A stretch of 64,000 nucleotides of DNA from Geodermatophilus obscurus DSM 43160 (GTDB lineage Bacteria > Actinomycetota > Actinomycetes > Mycobacteriales > Geodermatophilaceae). The translations under genes were made by a program, and so were the position numbers. Of this stretch, positions 60,387 to 64,000 are shown piece after piece. The stretch's first letter is position 1; every line of letters starts with the position of its first letter. The notes beneath the pieces were generated by a model. The model searched no databases. It saw only the letters and a program-made list of their open reading frames with translations, and was not told the origin of the DNA. The stretch covers positions 4,340,001-4,404,000 of the forward strand of contig NC_013757.1 of NCBI RefSeq assembly GCF_000025345.1, in the 5' to 3' direction.

Positions 60387-61427
60387 TCAGGCGTCTGCGG
60401 CGCTGCCGGACGCCAGCCGCTCGAGCACCGCGCACGCCTCCGGGCCGTCGTGCGGCACACCGACCTCGGGCACGGCGTTGAGCACGTCCCTCACGGCGCG
60501 GGCCGCGGTGACGGTGTCCCGGGCCCCGGCGCTGACGGTGGCCAGCAGGGCGTCGTACCAGCGGTCCAGCCGGTCCCCGGGGTCGTAGCCGCTCACCGCC
60601 ACCACGTCGACGCCGCGCGCGCCGCCGGTGAGCCGGCCCGACCGCGGCAGCCGGCCGGTGACCCGCCCGCCCTGACCCGGCGGCAGGGTGGACCGCAGCT
60701 GGACGGTCACCGCCCGCCGCGGCGGCGCGCCCGTCCCGGCGTCGGCGGCCGACGCGCCCGCGGCGCTGCGCAGCGCGAGCTCGACGGCGTCCACGCCGTA
60801 CGCCCGCTCCAGCACCGTCGTGTCCAGGGAGAAGCCGGCCGCCACCTCGGCGAGCTCGCCGTCCGGGGCGATGCCGACGGTCACCAGACCGCGCCAGCCG
60901 ATCTCCGGCAGCCGCTTGGCCGCCGGAGGCAGCTCGAACGGCTCGTCGGGGGTCCAGGAGACCCGGGCGATGCCGGCCGCGCGGTCGCGGGACACCGGTG
61001 TCGTGCAGCGCAGGCCGCCGTCGGTGACCAGGGCGAGGAACCCGCGCTCGCTGGCCGGCTCGACGCCGTCCCCGCCGAGCCGCTCGAGCACCGCGGCGGA
61101 GGGGCCGACCCAAATGAGGTCGGCGGCCACGACGGCGCCGGCGAGCCGGGCGTTGCCCGCCAGTGCCGGGGGCACCGGGAGGACGGCCTGCACACCGCTG
61201 CGGCGGGCGGCCTCGACGATGCGGTCCACGGCCAGGTAGGACTCCGCGGCCGGGGCGGGGCCGAGCAGGATCGCGTCGTCGGCCAGCCGCACGTGACGGG
61301 CGGAGCGGTCGGCCTCGGAGTGGACGGCGACCGTCTTCACGTCCAGGCGGGAGCAGGCCGCCACCACCGCGCACGCAGCCGGCCCCCGGCCCGCCACCAG
61401 CACGCTCTCGATCCCGGCGTGTGCCAC
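60387..61427 (-). CDS. Degenerate biotin-carboxylase-like protein lacking most of the ATP-grasp region
   Basis: 346 residues against about 450 for biotin carboxylase. Residues 6-115 match the N-terminal BC domain ([73 protein letters not shown]). Residues 171-224 match the end of the ATP-grasp domain (WRGLVTVGIAPDGELAEVAA, GVDAVELALRSAAG), and 238-322 the C-terminal BC domain (SGYDPGDRLDRWYDALLATV). About 100 residues of the ATP-binding lobe are missing. The N and R of the canonical EMNxRxQVEH catalytic run appear as A and G (EVAAGF), and the His-rich GYGFLSEN loop is PVPPALAGN. Probably a pseudoenzyme working with the carrier protein next door. GTG 61427. Confidence 0.85.
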   Translation of the reverse strand: MAHAGIESVLVAGRGPAACAVVAACSRLDVKTVAVHSEADRSARHVRLADDAILLGPAPAAESYLAVDRIVEAARRSGVQAVLPVPPALAGNARLAGAVVAADLIWVGPSAAVLERLGGDGVEPASERGFLALVTDGGLRCTTPVSRDRAAGIARVSWTPDEPFELPPAAKRLPEIGWRGLVTVGIAPDGELAEVAAGFSLDTTVLERAYGVDAVELALRSAAGASAADAGTGAPPRRAVTVQLRSTLPPGQGGRVTGRLPRSGRLTGGARGVDVVAVSGYDPGDRLDRWYDALLATVSAGARDTVTAARAVRDVLNAVPEVGVPHDGPEACAVLERLASGSAADA

Positions 61428-61655
61428 GTCCCGAACCGCCTTCCACCGACCTCAGCGTCGTTCCGCTCCCCAGCCTGACCCGTCGCTCCACCGGACCGCC
61501 ACAGGGGGGTGGTGCCGCAGGGGCTCGTGAGAGGCTGGTGGTCCAGCCTGACGGGTCTCCCGGGGGTCGCAGCACCACTCGCGCCCCGGGTCACCCCAAG
61601 GTGTCCAGGGGCCCGCACCGGGCCCGGAGCAGCGACGAGGGGAAGGAGGGCAGCG

Positions 61656-61730
61656 ATGTCCAAGCGTGGACGCAAGCGGCGCTCCCGCAAGGGGAACAAG
61701 GCCAACCACGGCAAGCGCCCCAACGCCTGA
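61656..61730 (+). CDS. Ribosomal protein bL37 (24 residues)
   Basis: MSKRGRKRRSRKGNKANHGK plus RPNA, 24 residues, with GGAAGGAGGG seven bases before the ATG. It closely resembles the actinobacterial large-subunit protein bL37 described in mycobacterial ribosomes (start MAKRGRKKR, end ANHGKRP). Too short for ordinary gene finders. The stop passes straight into repeat copy 16 (TGA-AGGAGGACCCC). It lies between the biotin-carboxylase-like and rshA genes. Confidence 0.9.
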   Translation: MSKRGRKRRSRKGNKANHGKRPNA

Positions 61731-61792
61731 AGGAGGACCCCCTGCCCCCCCCCACCGCTCGCAGGCTCGCGGCGGGGCCCGGCAGGGGGCGG
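61731..61792 (+). repeat. Dispersed palindromic repeat, copy 16, adjoining the bL37 stop
   Basis: AGGAGGACCCCCTGCCCCCC, CCACCGCTCGCAGGCTCGCG and GCGGGGCCCGGCAGGGGGC, with outer and inner arms intact. Confidence 0.8.
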
Positions 61793-61798
61793 TGCGCG

Positions 61799-61831
61799 AG
61801 AGGCCCAGAACCCGGCGGGTTCTGGGCCTCT
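61799..61831. terminator. 15-bp hairpin between bL37 and rshA
   Basis: AGAGGCCCAGAACCC (61799-61813) pairs with 61817-61831 around the loop GGC. Bidirectional terminator for the convergent genes. Confidence 0.8.
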
Positions 61832-61845
61832 GGCGTTCGTCGGTC

Positions 61846-62193
61846 CTAGGCGGTGGCGGGGCGCTCCTGGGTGCGCTCCACGCTGATCCGCTCGACGCTG
61901 ACCTGGGTGCCGTCCTCCTCGAAGGAGACGCTGGTCAGCTGCAGCTTGATCCGGTCCCGCAGCCCCGGAGGCGGGGCGTCGCCGCCGCAGCGGCGGCGGA
62001 CCAGGGCCTTGAACTCCTGCTCGATGCCGAACTGGCGCAGGCAGGGCGAGCAGTCCTCGAGGTGCTCGGCGATGACCTGCCGCCGCGCGGGCTCGGTCTC
62101 GTGGTCGAGGAACTCGAACACGTGGGACAGGACGTCGTCACAGGAGTCGACCGAGATCGGCTCCTCCGCGTCCGGACGCTGGTCGCTGGTCAC
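61846..62193 (-). CDS. rshA: Zinc anti-sigma factor (RshA/RsrA type)
   Basis: 115 residues. Zinc-binding anti-sigma motif with Cys18, His44, Cys48 and Cys51 ([18 protein letters not shown] and [16 protein letters not shown], HxxxCxxC); in RsrA oxidation of these thiols releases the sigma factor. A later Cys at residue 69 (RRRCGGD) is as in RsrA. The C-terminal tail, rich in VERIS repeats, is dispensable in relatives. GTG at 62193 overlaps the sigH stop (GTGA), so sigma and anti-sigma are made in step. Confidence 0.93.
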   Translation of the reverse strand: MTSDQRPDAEEPISVDSCDDVLSHVFEFLDHETEPARRQVIAEHLEDCSPCLRQFGIEQEFKALVRRRCGGDAPPPGLRDRIKLQLTSVSFEEDGTQVSVERISVERTQERPATA

Positions 62194-62900
62194 GAACGGC
62201 TCGCCTCCTCCCCGGCACCGGCGCGAACGAAGCCGCGCTCCCGGGCGTAGTCGGCCAACAGCTTCTGCAGCCCGCGGCGGCCGCGGTGCAGGCGGGACAT
62301 CACCGTGCCGATGGGCGTGCCCATGATCTCGGCGATCTCCTTGTAGGCGAACCCCTCGACGTCGGCGAGGTAGACCGCCAGGCGGAAGTCCTCCGGCAGC
62401 TGCTGGAGGGCCTCCTTGATGTCGGAGTCCGGCAGGTGGTCCAGCGCCTCGATCTCGGCCGAACGCAGGCCGCTGGAGCTGTGCTCCTCGGCGGCGTACA
62501 GCTGCCAGTCCTGCACCTGGTCGGTGGGGTACTGCTGCGGCTGCCGCTGCTTCTTGCGGTAGCTGTTGATGTAGGTGTTGGTCAGGATCCGGTACAGCCA
62601 GGCCTTGAGGTTGGTGCCCTCGGCGAACTGGTGGAAGGCCGAGTAGGCCTTGACGAACGTCTCCTGGACCAGGTCCTCGGCGTCGGCCGGGTTGCGGGTC
62701 ATCCGCAGGGCCGCCGGGTAGAGCTGGTCGAGGTAGGGCAGCGCGTCGCGCTCGAAGCGGGCGTCGCGCTCGGCACGGGTCTCGTCGACCTCCGTGCGGC
62801 TGCCACCCTCGCGCGCCTCCGGCACCTCGACGGGCGAGGTCGCCTCGACGTCGTCGGCGGTCGTGGTCTCGGGCGTGCGGTCCGCAGACTCCTCAGGCAC
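62190..62900 (-). CDS. sigH: Redox-responsive ECF sigma factor SigH/SigR
   Basis: 236 residues from GTG 62900. Region 2 ([40 protein letters not shown]) and region 4 ([40 protein letters not shown]) define an ECF12 (SigR/SigH) factor controlling thiol-oxidative stress genes. The GTG has AGAGAGGA at 6 bases. The frame stays open to a further GTG at 63032, giving 44 more residues. This resembles the longer, unstable sigma-R' isoform of Streptomyces coelicolor, which is made from an upstream start under its own promoter. A matching promoter lies just above that start. Confidence 0.94.
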   Translation of the reverse strand: MPEESADRTPETTTADDVEATSPVEVPEAREGGSRTEVDETRAERDARFERDALPYLDQLYPAALRMTRNPADAEDLVQETFVKAYSAFHQFAEGTNLKAWLYRILTNTYINSYRKKQRQPQQYPTDQVQDWQLYAAEEHSSSGLRSAEIEALDHLPDSDIKEALQQLPEDFRLAVYLADVEGFAYKEIAEIMGTPIGTVMSRLHRGRRGLQKLLADYARERGFVRAGAGEEASRS

Positions 62901-63041
62901 CGACCGTCCTCTCTGCGGCGCCCGGACGCGGGCCACCACCTCCGACGATCCTAGCCGCGCGGCCCCGGGTCGGCCTGGGGGCCGCCGGAGCGCAGGGCGC
63001 TGGCGGGCGCTGGTGGAGAGGGTGCTGCTCACGTCGGGTCC

Positions 63042-63068
63042 AACCGCGCAGGCCGCGGTCCGAATTCC
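63042..63068 (-). promoter_or_regulatory. SigH/SigR-type autoregulatory promoter
   Basis: On the minus strand GGAAT (63068-63064), 18 bp, GGTT (63045-63042) matches the SigR/SigH consensus GGAAT-N18-GTT. The predicted start, near 63035, is 2-4 bases before the upstream GTG at 63032 and about 135 nt before the main GTG. Confidence 0.65.
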
Positions 63069-63096
63069 CCGCAGCCGCGGACGCGGTCGTCACAAC

Positions 63097-63102
63097 TAGG
63101 CT
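63097..63102 (+). promoter_or_regulatory. -10 box of a probable leaderless promoter (YbaK-like gene)
   Basis: TAGGCT eight bases before the GTG at 63111. The divergent sigH promoter lies 30 bp away. Confidence 0.45.
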
Positions 63103-63110
63103 GCGGCGCC

Positions 63111-63671
63111 GTGGCGGCGACCCCGGCGGTGCGGGCTCTCGAACGGGCCCGGGTGGCCCACACCCTGCACCCGTACGACCCCGAGCACCCCACCGACCAG
63201 GGGCACGGCGAGGCGGCGGTGGCCGCGCTCGGCGCCGACCCGCGGCAGGTGTTCAAGACGCTGGTCGCCCGGGTCGACGGCGCACTGACCGTCGCAGTCG
63301 TCCCGGTCGCCGGCAGCCTGGACCTCAAGGCGCTCGCCGCGGCCGCCGGCGGGCGGAAGGCGGCGATGGCCGACCCGGCCGACGCCGAGCGGACGACCGG
63401 CTACGTGCTCGGCGGCATCAGCCCGCTCGGTCAGCGCAAGGCGCTGCCGACGGTCGTCGACGAGTCGGCGCTGGGCTTCGCCACCGTGATGGTCAGCGCC
63501 GGACGGCGGGGCCTGCAGGTGGAGCTGGCGCCGGCGGACCTGGTGCGGTTGACCCGCGCGCGCACCGCCGCGATCGCGAAAGGACCCCTCTGCCCCCCGC
63601 CACTCGCAAGCTCACGGCGGGACCCTGCAGAGGGGCCACCGCTCAACGATCAGCGGCGGCGTAGGGGGTGA
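63111..63671 (+). CDS. YbaK/EbsC-type Cys-tRNA(Pro) deacylase
   Basis: 186 residues. TPAVRALERARVAHTLHPYD, LGADPRQVFKTLVARVDGAL with the editing Lys (VFKTL), and GYVLGGISPLGQRKALPTVV (GGxSPxGxxK) mark the family that hydrolyses cysteine mischarged on tRNA-Pro. The conserved domain ends near residue 155. The last 30 residues ([20 protein letters not shown] onwards) and the stop are encoded by repeat copy 17, so the original C-terminus has probably been replaced. Overlaps the convergent spermidine-synthase-like gene by 29 bp. Confidence 0.87.
   Translation: MAATPAVRALERARVAHTLHPYDPEHPTDQGHGEAAVAALGADPRQVFKTLVARVDGALTVAVVPVAGSLDLKALAAAAGGRKAAMADPADAERTTGYVLGGISPLGQRKALPTVVDESALGFATVMVSAGRRGLQVELAPADLVRLTRARTAAIAKGPLCPPPLASSRRDPAEGPPLNDQRRRRG
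63579..63640 (+). repeat. Dispersed palindromic repeat, copy 17, encoding the tail of the YbaK-like protein
   Basis: AAAGGACCCCTCTGCCCCCC, GCCACTCGCAAGCTCACGGC and GGGACCCTGCAGAGGGGCC, read in frame at the 3' end of the gene. Confidence 0.8.
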
Positions 63672-64000
63672 GCAGCTGGTCGACCGGCGCGTGGTCGTCG
63701 GTGAGCACCTCGGCGTCCCCGACGAACTCCACGAGCTCCGCGCCGGAAGCCACCCGCCAGTCGAGGTCCCGCTCGCCCAGCGCGCTGCCGACCGCGTCGA
63801 GCGGCAACGGCTGCTGCGAGGCCAGGACCACGACGTTGCCGCCGTCCTCCCCCGCCAGGACGGCGTCCCGGGCGAGCAGTGCGACGTGCGGGAAGACCGC
63901 CTGCAGGGTGGCGAGCTCGGCGCGGACGAAGTCCAGCGGCGGGTTGTCGATGAGGTTGGCGACGTAGAGGCCGTCGTCGGTGAGCGCGCGGTCGACCAAC
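63643..64000 (-). CDS. Spermidine-synthase-like methyltransferase-fold protein, C-terminal part (cut by window edge)
   Basis: About 118 residues are visible; the 5' end is outside the window. The segment LTDDGLYVANLIDNPPLDFV followed by RAELATLQAVFPHVALLARD and GGNVVVLASQQPLPLDAVGS corresponds to the end of the spermidine-synthase Rossmann fold, where a late beta-strand with a VLxxxxxPLxxxxL pattern follows the active site. Many actinobacterial relatives are orphan fused MFS/spermidine synthases of unknown substrate. Catalytic residues are not in view. Confidence 0.65.
   Translation of the reverse strand, partial: LVDRALTDDGLYVANLIDNPPLDFVRAELATLQAVFPHVALLARDAVLAGEDGGNVVVLASQQPLPLDAVGSALGERDLDWRVASGAELVEFVGDAEVLTDDHAPVDQLLTPYAAADR

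Noticed and set aside
61428..61480. GGAAC ... GGTT upstream of the biotin-carboxylase-like gene as a SigH promoter
   Set aside because: The spacing is about 22 bases, longer than the 18-19 required, so I do not call it.

Overview
The window is one contiguous stretch of actinobacterial chromosome. Base composition is clearly above 70 % G+C by eye, GTG starts are frequent, neighbouring genes often overlap as ATGA or GTGA, and housekeeping gene order closely follows Mycobacterium and Streptomyces. The proteins look like Geodermatophilaceae or close relatives (Blastococcus, Geodermatophilus, Modestobacter); that family call is inference. No phage, plasmid, IS element or CRISPR array is visible.

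Layout. 1-6.2 kb: DUF2071 fragment, Gfo/Idh/MocA oxidoreductase, MeaA/Ecm-type B12 mutase, DUF2007-like protein, class III adenylate cyclase, murA. 6.3-17.5 kb: cobalamin adenosyltransferase, DUF2550, then the F1Fo ATP synthase genes (atpC, D, G, A, H, F, E, B), atpZ-like and atpI-like genes and wecA. atpC is separated from atpD by about 700 bp of repeats, a hairpin and a candidate small gene. 17.6-29.8 kb: tsaC/sua5, prmC, prfA, rpmE, rho, thrB, thrC, hom, lysA, argS, all on the minus strand and in the same order as the M. tuberculosis argS-to-murA segment. 30-31.6 kb: DUF3105 and DUF305 proteins and tRNA-Arg(CCG). 31.6-37.9 kb: two Rossmann oxidoreductases, an acyl-CoA ligase, a PHA-synthase-like pair, an acetyltransferase and a degenerate PlsC-like protein. 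37.9-44.1 kb: ABC-F ATPase, a second adenylate cyclase paralogous to the first, universal stress protein, ABC exporter pair, ankyrin protein. 44.3-52.5 kb: kgd (2-oxoglutarate decarboxylase/dehydrogenase), DUF6104, membrane hydrolase, malic enzyme, RmlC-like epimerase, Ni-SOD with its maturation protease, VOC protein. 52.6-57.2 kb: psd-pssA phospholipid genes, acetyltransferase, HAD phosphatase, membrane protein, diacylglycerol-kinase-like protein. 57.5-63.1 kb: whiB1, pdtaS-like kinase, acetyltransferase, biotin carrier domain (TB7.3-like), a degenerate biotin carboxylase, ribosomal protein bL37, rshA/rsrA and sigH/sigR, which is the mycobacterial whiB1-sigH neighbourhood. The end holds a YbaK deacylase and a partial spermidine-synthase-like gene.

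The most striking unexplained feature is a dispersed palindromic repeat of about 55-90 bp. I count about 17 full or partial copies. Most sit directly against stop codons; one is read in frame inside the 5' end of thrB, two supply C-terminal tails and stop codons, and two abut the -10 boxes of apparently leaderless promoters. A second point of interest is the pairing of a biotin carboxylase fold that has lost much of its ATP-grasp region with a stand-alone biotin carrier domain. Others are two cyclases of the Rv1264 type together with a CRP-like site in front of whiB1, a SigH-type autoregulatory promoter placed almost on top of an extended sigH start, a rho gene with seven 21-bp tandem repeats, and an apparent CTG start for prmC.

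How the genes work together: ATP synthase, transcription termination and peptide release form a core growth block. hom-thrB-thrC and lysA make aspartate-family amino acids, murA and wecA commit UDP-GlcNAc to the envelope, and kgd and malic enzyme handle central carbon. cAMP, WhiB1, PdtaS and SigH/RshA form a redox and nutrient signalling cluster.
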